Source: Synergistaceae bacterium (GTDB lineage: Bacteria; Synergistota; Synergistia; Synergistales; Aminobacteriaceae). Taken from it: a stretch of DNA of 58,711 nucleotides. The DNA lies in contig JAHDKR010000131.1 in assembly GCA_018436785.1 (NCBI GenBank), positions 1-58,711 on the forward strand. Direction: 5' to 3'. Position numbers and translations under genes: made by a program. Within the stretch, counting starts at the first letter, position 1, and every line of letters begins with the position of its first letter. Of this stretch, positions 50,518 through 58,711 are shown piece after piece. The notes under the pieces were generated by a model that did not search any database, had not been told where the DNA came from, and worked only from the letters and a program-made list of their open reading frames with translations.

Positions 50518-51466
50518 GTACTCCGCCTCCATCCCCGGTTTTTTCTCCGCCCTCCCGCTCGACGAACGCTCCTCGCTCTCCGTCGCCACAGGAAGATCAG
50601 CGCTTGCAAAGGCGCTCGACGCCGCTTCCCAAAAAGCGCTTACGGGGAGAGCGTGGCTCCCCTCGCTCTGCTGCGCGTCGCTCGCCCCCGTTTTTTTGCG
50701 GAGGGGGTTCTCCATCTCCTTCTACAGTACGGCGCCGTTTATCCTCCCCAGACTTGAACGAGGCGACGTCTTCCTGTACATCCACTTCTGCGGCTTCCCA
50801 AACAGGATTGCCGAGCGGGCGTTGGAATCCCTGCCGGAGGAGCGCCGCCCGATCGTCGTCGAGGACTGCGTCCACGCCCTCTTCACACGAGGAACAGGAC
50901 GCTTCGGCGACTTCGTGCTCTACAGCTTCCGCAAGTTTCTCCCCGTCCCGGACGGTGGGCTGCTCCTCTCCCGCGAGCCGTTCGACGACACGCTCTCTCC
51001 GCCGCTCGAACGCTTCATCTCCCTCAAGACGGCGGGGCTTCTGTCGGAATCGCGCCGCCTTCTCGAAGAGGGAGAGGAGGCGCTCGACGCGGACGACGAG
51101 GCCAGAGAGCCTTCTGTTATGGGAGCGCTCCTTCTCGACCGGCTCCCGTGGACGCACATTCCCGAAGCTCGCAGACGGAACTACGCCTTCCTCGCGGAAC
51201 GCCTGCGCCTGCCGCCGCTCGAAGACGGCACGGTTCCGCTAGGGCTTCCGTTCCGCATATCCGCGGGAAAAGCCGAACTCGAACGCCGCCTTCGGGCCGC
51301 CGGTTTCGAGCCGCCTCTCTCATGGGAAGCTCCCCGCGACGCTCCCTCGGACGAGGCCGACAGGCTCGTCGTTTTGCCGTGCGACGAGAGGATGGGGGAG
51401 CGGGAGCTTGCGCGGCTCGTGCGCATCTGTAAAACGTTCTCAGCGGAGCGCCTTGCTGCACAATAA
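50516..51466 (+). CDS. DegT/DnrJ/EryC1-like PLP-dependent enzyme
   Basis: 316 residues. Fold-type-I PLP layout: SVATGRSALAKAL near the N-terminus (phosphate-binding region), IVVEDCVHALF (Asp pairing with the PLP ring nitrogen) and SFRKFLPVPDGG with the Schiff-base Lys140. Relatives are aminotransferases for deoxysugars and cell-surface glycans; the shorter length suggests a reduced member. TTG 50516 is chosen because GGAGG precedes it; ATG 50454 lacks a site and lies before the terminator. Substrate unknown. Confidence 0.7.
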   Translation: MYSASIPGFFSALPLDERSSLSVATGRSALAKALDAASQKALTGRAWLPSLCCASLAPVFLRRGFSISFYSTAPFILPRLERGDVFLYIHFCGFPNRIAERALESLPEERRPIVVEDCVHALFTRGTGRFGDFVLYSFRKFLPVPDGGLLLSREPFDDTLSPPLERFISLKTAGLLSESRRLLEEGEEALDADDEAREPSVMGALLLDRLPWTHIPEARRRNYAFLAERLRLPPLEDGTVPLGLPFRISAGKAELERRLRAAGFEPPLSWEAPRDAPSDEADRLVVLPCDERMGERELARLVRICKTFSAERLAAQ

Positions 51467-51504
51467 CGGCGCAGCAAGGCCGAAATCAATGGGAGGGATG
51501 CTTC

Positions 51505-51906
51505 ATGCCTGAAATCTGTTCACAGATCACTTTTTTTTACTACAAGAACTTCGAGAGGGCGCGCGACTTTTACGAGCGGATCATGGGGTTCGAACTCGCG
51601 GACGACCAGGGGACGTGCCGTATCTACCGGGTGCAGGGGACGAGCTTCCTCGGAATCGTCGACGAGAAGCACGGGCACTGCTCCGCGCCCCGCGCGGAGA
51701 GCGACGTCCTCGTCACGCTGGCGACGAACGACGTCAAGGGGTGGTGGGAGCACTTGCGGAAGGAAGGCGTCAAGATAACCTCCGAGCTGCTTTGGAAACC
51801 GGAGATTTCTATCGAGGCGTTCTTCTTCGAAGATCCGGAGGGGTACGCCCTCGAAGTCCAGTCTTTCCTGAAACCGGAGCTGCGGAAGATTTTCGGGCAG
51901 GAGTGA
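51505..51906 (+). CDS. VOC (glyoxalase/bleomycin-resistance) family protein
   Basis: 133 residues, one VOC module pair: ITFFYYKNFERARDFYERIM at the start, and FFFEDPEGYALEVQSFL at the end with the metal-binding Glu. GGGAGGG precedes ATG 51505. Possible roles are lyase, isomerase or drug binding; nothing in the context decides. Last plus-strand gene before the znu locus. Confidence 0.8.
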   Translation: MPEICSQITFFYYKNFERARDFYERIMGFELADDQGTCRIYRVQGTSFLGIVDEKHGHCSAPRAESDVLVTLATNDVKGWWEHLRKEGVKITSELLWKPEISIEAFFFEDPEGYALEVQSFLKPELRKIFGQE

Positions 51907-51934
51907 TACGGCGCTACGCGGCGAAACGTGAAGC

Positions 51935-51979
51935 GGTAGCTCCCCTCCGAAGTACAAAGAGCGGAGGAGGGGAGTTACC
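51935..51979. terminator. Convergent hairpin between the VOC gene and znuB
   Basis: GGTAGCTCCCCTCCG (51935-51949) pairs with CGGAGG(A)GGGGAGTTACC (51962-51979) with small bulges. It overlaps the znuB stop codon (51975-51977). No long T run. Confidence 0.55.
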
Positions 51980-52775
51980 GTCTCCCCGGCAGTAGCAGCG
52001 ACACCAGATAGACCGCCGAGGCCACCGCGATGATCACCGCGCCCGCGGTGAGGTTGAATTGTACCGCGAGGGCGAGCCCGGCGACGGAGAAGAGCGCGCT
52101 CAAAACGCACGAAATGCCCATCATCGACCAGAGCGAGCGGGAGAACTTCTCCGCCACGGAGGGGGGGATGGTGAGCAGCGCGATGACCAGAATCAGCCCG
52201 ACGATGCGTATGATGAGCACCACGGCCATCGAGAGCAGCACCACCGCGCCGAAGTGGAGGAGCGTGACGGGAACGCCCCGCGTACGGGCGAAGTCCTCGT
52301 CGAAGGAGAAGGCGGCGATCTGCCTGCGCCAGACGAATCCGAGAACGAGCGTCACAGCGAGCAGTCCGCCCATCATGAAGAGGTCGGCCTTGGCGACGGT
52401 GAGGATGCTGCCGAAGAGATAGCTCATCAGATCGGCTCCGTACCCCGGCGTAAGGTCGGCGAAGATGACGCCCGCCGCCATTCCTGCGGCCCAGAGCACA
52501 CCGATGATGGAGTCCGCCCGCGCCTCCCGCTTCAGCATCACGTGCGCCATCAGCAGCGAAAGAGCCAGCGAGAAGCCCACGGCCCCGAGCTGCGGTGAAA
52601 TCCCGAGGTAGAGCGCGATGCCCACGCCGCCGTACGCCGCATGCGCGACGCCCCCCGCGAGGATGACGTAGCGCTTCACCACGACCACGGTCCCGAGGAT
52701 GCCGCAGAGCCCGCTGCACAGCAGGGCCGCCCAGAGGGCGTTCCGCATGAACTCGAACTGGAGCAGCTCAATCAT
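51975..52775 (-). CDS. znuB: Zn/Mn-type ABC transporter permease (ZnuB-like)
   Basis: 266 residues, about eight membrane helices of the ABC-3 family. KRYVILAGGVAHAAYGGVG is the conserved motif, and RIVGLILVIALLTIPPSVA the second. Imports a divalent metal, Zn or Mn. ATG 52775 overlaps the znuC stop by eight bases. No binding-protein gene (znuA) is in this operon or elsewhere in the window. Confidence 0.88.
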   Translation of the reverse strand: MIELLQFEFMRNALWAALLCSGLCGILGTVVVVKRYVILAGGVAHAAYGGVGIALYLGISPQLGAVGFSLALSLLMAHVMLKREARADSIIGVLWAAGMAAGVIFADLTPGYGADLMSYLFGSILTVAKADLFMMGGLLAVTLVLGFVWRRQIAAFSFDEDFARTRGVPVTLLHFGAVVLLSMAVVLIIRIVGLILVIALLTIPPSVAEKFSRSLWSMMGISCVLSALFSVAGLALAVQFNLTAGAVIIAVASAVYLVSLLLPGRR

Positions 52776-53559
52776 GAGCGCAGTCCTCGGAATGGTCGTG
52801 CGTGTGAACGGCGAGCACCCTGTGCGGGATGCCGTGCGCCACCAGCTCCACGGGACACGTCCCCCAGACCTTCTCGAACATGCCCGGGAGAATCTCCCCC
52901 GAGTCGTGGTAGAAGACGTTTCGGTTGACGCACGCCACGGCTGTGGCGCGCCCCGGAATGGCGGAGATGTCGTGGCTCACCATGATCACCGTCATCCTCG
53001 AACGGAGCGAGGCCAGCTCCGTCAGCAGCATGTCGCGCGTCTCCGGGTCGATGCTCGCCAACGGTTCGTCGAGCAGCAGCACCTTCGGCTCCGAAGCCAG
53101 CGCGCGCGCGATCAGCACCCGCTGCCGCTGCCCCTGCGAAAGTTCGCCCATCGGCCGGGAGGCCAGAGACTCCACCCCCATTCGTTCGAGCGCGTCGCGA
53201 GCCGCCGTTTTATCCGCTACGCTATAGAAGAGCCCGTGCGACCCCGCGCCGAGACGCCCGTGGAGCACCGCTTCCAGCGCCGTGATGGGGAAGTCGCGGT
53301 TGCGCCCCGCGTCCTGCGGCACGTACCCTGCAGCGCTCCGGTCCCCTCCGGGCGCCCTCCCGTGGATCAGCACCGTCCCCGAACCGGGGGAGAGCAGTCC
53401 GAGCGCGAGCTTCAGCAGGGTGGTCTTTCCCCCGCCGTTCGGCCCCATGATCACCAGAAATTCGCCTGCGGGAACGGAAAATGATACGTCCTGCAGAACA
53501 GGGTCGCCTCCGTAGGAAAAAGCGACGTTCGTAAAGGAGAGAGCCGGCTCCGTATGCAC
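52768..53559 (-). CDS. znuC: Zn/Mn-type ABC transporter ATPase (ZnuC-like)
   Basis: 263 residues. Walker A GPNGGGKTT, YVPQDAG Q-loop, LSQGQRQRV signature, VLLLDEPLASIDP Walker B and VSHDISA switch His. The C-terminus is His/Asp-rich (HTHDHSEDCAHD), a likely metal-binding tail. The frame opens much further upstream over pap, but GTG 53559 is chosen: it begins five bases past the pap stop, preceded by GAAGG, and starts near the Y-loop. Confidence 0.88.
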   Translation of the reverse strand: MHTEPALSFTNVAFSYGGDPVLQDVSFSVPAGEFLVIMGPNGGGKTTLLKLALGLLSPGSGTVLIHGRAPGGDRSAAGYVPQDAGRNRDFPITALEAVLHGRLGAGSHGLFYSVADKTAARDALERMGVESLASRPMGELSQGQRQRVLIARALASEPKVLLLDEPLASIDPETRDMLLTELASLRSRMTVIMVSHDISAIPGRATAVACVNRNVFYHDSGEILPGMFEKVWGTCPVELVAHGIPHRVLAVHTHDHSEDCAHD

Positions 53560-53564
53560 TCGTA

Positions 53565-55088
53565 CTATGCCTTCTTTCGTTTCGTATTCCGCGGTTCGCC
53601 GGGTTTCTGCCTCGCGGCGCGCCCATCCAGCGCTTTGCGGATGCCTTCCGTCACCGTGGTCAGTATCTTGATGCGCGCCATCTTTTTGGAGTTCGTCGCC
53701 ACGACTGTCCACGGCGCGTAGGGCGTGCCGGTGCGCACCAGCATCTCTCCGGCTGCCTTCTGGTAGTCGTCCCACTTTTCTCGGTTGCGCCAGTCCTCGT
53801 CGGTCAGCTTCCACGCGCGGAAGGGATCGTCCTTCCGGCTCTCGAAGCGGCGAAGCTGCTCCTCCTGGTCGATCTGGAGCCAGAACTTGAGCAGCAGCGT
53901 GCCGAAATCGGTCAGGTGGCGCTCCGTCTCGTTGATCTCACGGTAGGCCCGATGCCACTCCGCGGGGGAACAGAACCCCTCGACGCGCTCGACGAGGACG
54001 CGCCCGTACCAGCTTCTGTCGAAGATGGCGATATGTCCGTACCTGGGGAAGTCCTTCCAGAAACGCCACATGTAGTGGTGGCTGCGTTCAAGGTCGTTCG
54101 GCGCGCCGACCGGGTACACCGTGTAGTTCATCGGATAGAGCGACCCCGTGATCCTGCGGATCGCCCCTCCCTTTCCGGCGGCGTCCACCCCCTCGAAGAG
54201 GAGGATCACCGGCAGCGACTCGCGGAAGACGCGGATTTCCAGCGACTTCAACTCGCTCTGTAAGGCGGCGAGTCGCTTCTCGTACTCCTTGGCGCTCAGG
54301 TCGCCGTCCGGCTCCGTCGTCGACAGCGCCGCGCTCTTCTCGTACTCCACGCCGCCGAGGACGCCGCCGGTCGCCGGCCACTCCTCGCCGGAGAGCCTCT
54401 CCCGCAGCACGCGCTCGACCGTGGAGAGGATCTTCCACGCGGCGAACTCGAAATCCCCCGCCGCGACCACCGTCCACGGCGCGTATTCCGTCCCGGTGAA
54501 AGAGAGCATCTCCTCCGCGCAGAAGAGAAAAGCTTCGTACTCCCTGTTCTCCAGCCAATCGGCCTCGCCCACCGACCAGGAGAGATCGGGGTCGGCGGCG
54601 CGGGCTTCAAGGCGCTTCTTCTGCTCCTTCTTCTCCAGGTGGCAGAAGAACTTGAGCACCACCGTGCCGCTGTCGGCCAGATGACGCTCGAAAGCGCAGA
54701 TGTCGCGGAAGACGCCGGAGTAGTCCTTCGCCCCCTCGCCCTTCTCCAGCCTGCGGCGGAGCACCTCGCGGTACCAGCTCCCCGAGAGGATCGTCATCTT
54801 TCCCGCGGGCGGCGTGATCTCCCAGTACGGAATCAGGAAGGGAGAGCGCTCCTCGCCGCGCCCCGGAGGCGCGATGAAGAGGTAACCGCGGGGGTCGAGC
54901 GCCTGGAGGAGCTGGTTGACGAGGCTCCCCTTGTTCGAGCCCTCCCACCCTTCAACGAGCAGGATGACGGGAACCCCCTTCTCCTTGGCGATCCGCTGCA
55001 GCTCCCCGAGCTTCGGCGCCAGCTCGTCGAAGGCCGCCCTGTACTCCTTCTTCTTCATCTTCACCGACATATCCACCGCTTCAAGCAT
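53565..55088 (-). CDS. pap: Two-domain PPK2 / polyphosphate:AMP phosphotransferase
   Basis: 507 residues, two tandem PPK2 domains. Domain 2 (about 280-500) has the active EGVDAAGKGG Walker A and FDRSWYGRVLVERVEG. Domain 1 (about 10-235) has a degenerate EGWEGSNKGS, so it is probably structural, as in known class II enzymes. It phosphorylates AMP to ADP with polyphosphate. It lies 9 kb from the ppk1 operon, on the other strand. ATG 55088 follows GGGAGG. It is followed at five bases by znuC, so metal uptake and polyphosphate use may be co-transcribed. Confidence 0.9.
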   Translation of the reverse strand: MLEAVDMSVKMKKKEYRAAFDELAPKLGELQRIAKEKGVPVILLVEGWEGSNKGSLVNQLLQALDPRGYLFIAPPGRGEERSPFLIPYWEITPPAGKMTILSGSWYREVLRRRLEKGEGAKDYSGVFRDICAFERHLADSGTVVLKFFCHLEKKEQKKRLEARAADPDLSWSVGEADWLENREYEAFLFCAEEMLSFTGTEYAPWTVVAAGDFEFAAWKILSTVERVLRERLSGEEWPATGGVLGGVEYEKSAALSTTEPDGDLSAKEYEKRLAALQSELKSLEIRVFRESLPVILLFEGVDAAGKGGAIRRITGSLYPMNYTVYPVGAPNDLERSHHYMWRFWKDFPRYGHIAIFDRSWYGRVLVERVEGFCSPAEWHRAYREINETERHLTDFGTLLLKFWLQIDQEEQLRRFESRKDDPFRAWKLTDEDWRNREKWDDYQKAAGEMLVRTGTPYAPWTVVATNSKKMARIKILTTVTEGIRKALDGRAARQKPGEPRNTKRKKA

Positions 55089-55135
55089 TGTTCCGCCTCC
55101 CTTCCGTAGATTTACTCAACGCCGTCGTCTGAAAT

Positions 55136-55555
55136 TCACTCGATCGCACAACTCTCGGACTTGAAATCGCTGTAAAACCGGAAACTCTCGGCGGTGAATC
55201 GCAAGACGCAGTAATCGGGGTCCGTCACCCCTCCCGGATAGCACATCGTATCGCCGTCCCGCCAGATAGTCTCTTTCGTCTCCGGATCGTGCAGCACCTC
55301 CATCGTGCCCTTCAGCATGACGCCTCTGAAAAAGCGCTTGTCGAAGAAGTAGACGCAGGCCTTCGGATTCACCCCGTACTGTTGCACGCGCATGGAGGAC
55401 GTATTCGTCGTGAAATAGAGACGCTTGATCCCCTCTCTCTTTCGGGGAGGGAGCATCGCCTTGGTATTTGGAAACCCCTCTTCGTCGACAGAGCCGATCA
55501 GCGACACCGGAGCCTTTTCGATCAAGTTCCCCACCGTCTTTTCAGGATCTCGCAC
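55136..55555 (-). CDS. Pyridoxamine-5'-phosphate-oxidase-fold flavoprotein (general stress 26-like)
   Basis: 139 residues. A split-barrel FMN-binding fold: VSLIGSVDEEGFPNTKAM, LYFTTNTSSMRVQQ and KACVYFFDKRFFRGVMLKG are typical. Uses FMN or F420 on an unknown substrate. GTG 55555 is chosen for TAAGGAGG seven bases upstream; the frame is open 13 more codons. Located 47 bases upstream of pap in the same direction, so co-transcribed with it in all likelihood. Confidence 0.78.
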   Translation of the reverse strand: MRDPEKTVGNLIEKAPVSLIGSVDEEGFPNTKAMLPPRKREGIKRLYFTTNTSSMRVQQYGVNPKACVYFFDKRFFRGVMLKGTMEVLHDPETKETIWRDGDTMCYPGGVTDPDYCVLRFTAESFRFYSDFKSESCAIE

Positions 55556-55599
55556 TGCAAAGGCCTCCTTAAAACCAGCTTCTCTTGCGAACAACGAGA

Positions 55600-55643
55600 A
55601 AAAAAGTCCGTCGCATCGCGTCGTGAATGCGCGATGCGACGGT
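55600..55643 (-). terminator. Terminator of the Synergist-CTERM gene
   Basis: On the minus strand CCGTCGCATCGCG pairs perfectly with CGCGATGCGACGG (13 bp, 9-base loop), then A-C and a run of seven T (complement of A7 at 55600-55606). Starts 12 bases after the stop codon. Confidence 0.93.
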
Positions 55644-55654
55644 ATACTACAGTC

Positions 55655-57448
55655 TTACCACTTTTTTCCCTTGACGGCAAGGAGCAGCGGGACGATCAGC
55701 AGCAGCGCGGGGGCCGCGAATCCGGCCGTCCCTGCCACGGAGCACCCGCCTCCGGAAGACGACGTCTCTTTATATCCGGCGAGATAAGGACCGACGATGG
55801 AGTTGAAGAGGAGATATTCATCCGACAGGTACTGGATAATAGCGTACGCGCCGTTCCCCAGGTTCTTGTGTCCGAAGACTGTCCGGTGAACCGTATTCCC
55901 GGTGTTCCAGTCGAGCCCTGTAACCTCCCAGCCGGTTTCCGTGTAGTACCCGTTGACCAGAGCCATTGAGCCTGACTGGCTATGCACAGGCACCATGCTG
56001 GTCGAGCAAACATCCGGACGGTTCCAGACGGAACTCCACTCGTTGGTCGCAGGATCCCACTCGAAGCGCTCCACGCCGAGAGGTCCGGGATACGCCGGTC
56101 CCATGAGAGCGACCTGGCAGATCTTGTTCGTCGCTTGAAGATCCGGGTCGACCGTCGCCGGCATGTTGTTCACGACGAAGGCCCCGTAGCCGGAGACCAC
56201 CACGGACTGCTCCGACTGGAGCCACTCGGGAAGCGGATCCGGCAGGCCGAACGTCGCCTGAATCTGCCCCGCGATGCGCCGGGAGGCCGCGCCCGGCTTC
56301 TGGACGAATCCTTCGGGGATGGCGTCGCGCCAGAATGCCGTCAGTTTCATGTGTTTTGCGCCGTCGGTGATGACCACCAGCTTGTCCGGGTCGTCGCCGA
56401 ATCCCATGAGCGTCGGCGTGGAGCCCGTGCCGTTGTCGAACTTGATGATCGGCGGCAAAACGTCGGCCACGTCGTAGGGGGTAGCCCACGCGCCGTCCTC
56501 CTCTTTGTCGGAGATAGCCTTCTCTTTTGTCCAGACCAGCTTGCGCATCAGCTTGTTGCTCGCGATGTACATCCCGTTGTTCTCGTCCACAGCGATGGAG
56601 TTGCTCACATACTCGTCCTCCCCGAAGGGGTAGAAAACCTTGGAGGCGAGGTCGAAATCGCGTTGTATGACAGCCACGCCGTTGCTGAAGGTGACCACGA
56701 GAAACCCGTCGTAGGTCATGGAGAGACCGAAGAGGCGCGTTGGCCCGGGAGCAACCGCCGGTCTGCTTTCGCCCCCTTCAACACCTTGGATATCCTTGAG
56801 CACATCCGCTATTTTGCGCTTCACTTCGATACCCTCGGAGGGGTTCGCCGGATTCTTCAAACCGAAAGCATAGAGGCTGGACAAGAAGTTCGTGTAGAGT
56901 ACGTTGTCCTTGTCGACAACCGAGTAGGCTCCGTTACCGAAGCGCGCCTTGTAGTTCTCCCCAAGAATTTCCGTAAGGTATGTGTCCATTTGGGCCACGG
57001 TCATTCCGATTGCGTTCCTCATGCCGAATTCCCTGAATTTCTCGTCCGGAACTGCGGGCAAGAGGCCGTTCGACGCGTCGGCAAGGGCCTCGAACGAGGC
57101 GACGACCTTCCATTCTCCGCTCACCCTGTGGACGTAGCTCACTTTGTCGTGCCCGACAGCCCACATGTACTCCGGATCGGTGGACGCGAGCGTAATGATG
57201 TTCACCGGTCCGCCGTAAGAGATGGGCTGTAACGACGACTCGATGTAGAACGTGCCGCGGGGAGGGCCGTAGGGCGTGGAGTCGCTCTGGGAAGAATCGA
57301 AATGAGTAATGCCGTACAGGGGCGACGACAGAAACGTATTGGGGGCGGGGGCGCTCGCCGCCCCGGTTGAAGGCATGAGCGCGAGAAGAGAGAGTATTGT
57401 CAGGCACGCAATCAATGCTTTCTTATGAACAAAAAATATGTGCATCAT
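55655..57448 (-). CDS. Secreted protein with Synergist-CTERM sorting signal
   Basis: 597 residues. N-terminal signal peptide (about 8-32, ending GAASAP). The large middle is a beta-rich secreted domain with Gly-Trp/Tyr-type repeats (EYMWAVGHD, SMTYDGFLVVTF, SIAVDENNGMYIASNK) that suggests a propeller, with no catalytic motif I can name. The C-terminus is SSSGGGCSVAGTAGF, then a hydrophobic helix and KGKKW: the Synergist-CTERM signal, thought to be cut and anchored like other CTERM systems. ATG 57448 follows AGGAGG; ATG 57445 next to it is equally possible. A sorting protease is not in the window. Confidence 0.85.
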   Translation of the reverse strand: MMHIFFVHKKALIACLTILSLLALMPSTGAASAPAPNTFLSSPLYGITHFDSSQSDSTPYGPPRGTFYIESSLQPISYGGPVNIITLASTDPEYMWAVGHDKVSYVHRVSGEWKVVASFEALADASNGLLPAVPDEKFREFGMRNAIGMTVAQMDTYLTEILGENYKARFGNGAYSVVDKDNVLYTNFLSSLYAFGLKNPANPSEGIEVKRKIADVLKDIQGVEGGESRPAVAPGPTRLFGLSMTYDGFLVVTFSNGVAVIQRDFDLASKVFYPFGEDEYVSNSIAVDENNGMYIASNKLMRKLVWTKEKAISDKEEDGAWATPYDVADVLPPIIKFDNGTGSTPTLMGFGDDPDKLVVITDGAKHMKLTAFWRDAIPEGFVQKPGAASRRIAGQIQATFGLPDPLPEWLQSEQSVVVSGYGAFVVNNMPATVDPDLQATNKICQVALMGPAYPGPLGVERFEWDPATNEWSSVWNRPDVCSTSMVPVHSQSGSMALVNGYYTETGWEVTGLDWNTGNTVHRTVFGHKNLGNGAYAIIQYLSDEYLLFNSIVGPYLAGYKETSSSGGGCSVAGTAGFAAPALLLIVPLLLAVKGKKW

Positions 57449-57794
57449 CGAACCTCCTGATAATAAATTCTGATGAACATCGAGTATCCCGGGTTCATTC
57501 ATCCGAAGCGACGCAGATCCTCCCGAAAACGTTCCGAAGAAGCGGATTCAGAGAGCCGGCACTGTGCGCTTTTCAAAAACACCGCGCCCGTTCGCACCCT
57601 CCTTTCGTCGAAGAACCCCTTCCGTACGGGTGAAAACGGGTTCGCTGCACGAAAGGGAGTAGATACACCAGATTATCGCACATTTTACCGGATGCAAAAA
57701 GAGCGAGTGATGCACGCTCTTCCGACAGAAGAGAAAAGAATCTCAATGATGTAGAATGGAGCGAAAATCATCCTGCACGAACGGAGGGGGAGGA
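57449..57794. promoter_or_regulatory. Divergent intergenic region between the CTERM gene and the amidohydrolase
   Basis: 346 bases, no ORF with a good site. It holds the CTERM gene's AGGAGG near 57452-57457. A minus-oriented stem AAGAGCG/CGCTCTT (57699-57721), with a T run on the minus strand, looks like a terminator against antisense reads. TAGAAT near 57750-57755 may be the -10 of the amidohydrolase, without a clear -35, and GGAGGGGGAGG (57783-57793) is its ribosome-binding site. Confidence 0.4.
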
Positions 57795-58711
57795 ATGGAG
57801 CACATTCTTGAAGAAGCAAAGAGGATCTCCGCGGAGATCACGGAGTGGCGGCGGCATCTGCACCAGACGCCGGAGCTTGGGCTGGAGACGCCGAAGACGT
57901 CGGCCTACATCGTCCAGGAACTGAAGAAGATGGGAGTGGAGGAGATCCGCGAACGCGTCGGCGGATGGGGCGTCGCGGCGCTCGTGAAGGGAGAGAAACC
58001 GGGGAAGACGCTGGCGATCCGCGCCGACTGCGACGCGCTGCCGATCAAGGAGGAGACGGGACTGCCGTTCGCGTCCAAGAACGGCCTCATGCACGCCTGC
58101 GGGCACGACGCGCATACCGCGATGGCGCTGGGCGCGGCGAAGCTGCTGCTGGCGCACAAGGCCGAGTTGGCGGGTACGGTGAAGTTCATCTTCCAGCCCG
58201 CCGAGGAGAACGTCCAGGGTGCCAAGGCAATGATCGACGACGGCGTGATGGAGAATCCGCACGTGGACGCCCTTATCGGCCTGCATACCGGCTGTCTGTG
58301 GAAAGAGATCGGCCCGGGGGAGATCGGCGTCCGATTCGGCTCGCTGATGGCGTCGGTCGACCGCTTCGTCGTCACCTTCAAAGGGAAGGGGGGGCACGGC
58401 GCGACGCCGCACCTCACCGTCGACCCCGTCACGATGACCGCCACTGCGGTGCTGGAGCTGCAGACGATCCTGAGCCGCGAACTCTCTCCGCTCGACTCGG
58501 CCGTGCTCACCATCGGACGAATCGAGGGGGGCAGGGCGTTCAACATCATCGCGGAGAACTGCGTCATCGAGGGTACCGTCCGGACGCTGAATCCGGCCAC
58601 ACGCGCATTCGTCGAGGAACGGCTCCGCGCAGTCGTTTCCCGCGTCGCCGAGGGGATGCGCGGGGTGGCGGAAGTGGAGTACGAGTCTGGTCCTCCCGCT
58701 CTCATCAACAA
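57795..58711 (+). CDS. M20-family amidohydrolase (HipO/AbgB-like), 3' end outside window
   Basis: The first 305 codons are present, with no stop before the window end. IRADCDALPI, HACGHDAHT (metal His and Asp), FQPAEEN (general base and metal Glu) and GKGGHGATPH (lid-domain motif) identify an M20D peptidase/amidohydrolase, acting on N-acyl or N-aroyl amino acids. Synergistota live on amino acids, so it fits. ATG 57795 follows a strong GGAGG. The last metal ligand would be beyond the edge. Confidence 0.93.
   Translation, partial: MEHILEEAKRISAEITEWRRHLHQTPELGLETPKTSAYIVQELKKMGVEEIRERVGGWGVAALVKGEKPGKTLAIRADCDALPIKEETGLPFASKNGLMHACGHDAHTAMALGAAKLLLAHKAELAGTVKFIFQPAEENVQGAKAMIDDGVMENPHVDALIGLHTGCLWKEIGPGEIGVRFGSLMASVDRFVVTFKGKGGHGATPHLTVDPVTMTATAVLELQTILSRELSPLDSAVLTIGRIEGGRAFNIIAENCVIEGTVRTLNPATRAFVEERLRAVVSRVAEGMRGVAEVEYESGPPALIN

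Noticed and set aside
1..58711. GC skew read by eye to place the origin
   Set aside because: Local G versus C excess followed coding strand and gene and gave no clear single switch. A computed cumulative skew over the whole genome is needed.
1..58711. tRNA, rRNA, tmRNA, CRISPR arrays, IS elements, prophage
   Set aside because: Looked for cloverleaf T-arm motifs, regular spaced repeats, transposase and integrase motifs; none was convincing.

Overview
The window looks like chromosomal DNA of a Synergistota bacterium, that is, an anaerobic, diderm member of the Synergistetes. The best single clue is the secreted protein encoded at 55655-57448. It ends in a Ser/Gly-rich Gly-Gly-Gly-Cys motif, a hydrophobic helix and a basic tail, which is the Synergist-CTERM sorting signal. 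A sensory [FeFe] hydrogenase operon, LPS-type LpxH and AsmA/TamB-like envelope genes, and high G+C apart from one AT-richer island fit this. Genus cannot be resolved by eye. No rRNA, tRNA, CRISPR array, IS element or prophage was seen.

Layout. 1-1.4 kb: tail of a winged-helix protein, a tiny ORF and panE (-). 1.7-6.8 kb: a ferric-iron-type ABC importer operon (binding protein, ATPase, fused permease, second ATPase). 6.9-18 kb: signalling block with a CHASE4-like/PAS/GGDEF/EAL protein, a hybrid histidine kinase, a CheY-like regulator, a periplasmic-binding-domain histidine kinase broken by an exact 17-bp tandem duplication, and a chemoreceptor. 18.1-21.4 kb: thioredoxin-like [2Fe-2S] ferredoxin, sensory [FeFe] hydrogenase (HydS type) and SpoIIE-type phosphatase, joined by 4-base overlaps behind a clear promoter. 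21.4-30.1 kb: mixed housekeeping genes (YitT, FAD oxidoreductase, DUF6868, hypoxanthine-DNA glycosylase, TerB_N, DUF2157, FKBP, class II photolyase, bioY with an operator-promoter). 30.2-31.6 kb: a gene-poor, AT-richer, hairpin-rich stretch.

31.6-37.3 kb is an origin-type region: yigZ, HIT, a perfect parS site, an AtpZ-like gene, parB, parA and rsmG on the minus strand, then DUF364 and thermonuclease genes on plus, then five same-orientation DnaA boxes next to a G+C cluster and an AT-rich stretch. This is the likely oriC. dnaA itself is not in the window.

37.3-51.9 kb: a giant AsmA/TamB-like protein and LpxH-like phosphatase, then a tightly overlapping polyphosphate operon: ppk1, CHAD protein, a calcineurin-phosphoesterase/HD fusion, and Ppx/GppA. 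It is followed by psd-pssA, a ROK kinase, a DegT-like PLP enzyme and a VOC protein. 52-55.6 kb (-): flavin-binding PPOX-fold protein, two-domain PPK2/PAP, znuC and znuB, giving a second polyphosphate enzyme close by. 55.6-58.7 kb: the Synergist-CTERM protein and the start of an M20 amidohydrolase cut by the window edge.

The two most promising systems for novelty are the H2-sensing hydrogenase/phosphatase module and the polyphosphate operon, whose metallophosphoesterase carries an HD module resembling the one at the C-terminus of the adjacent exopolyphosphatase.
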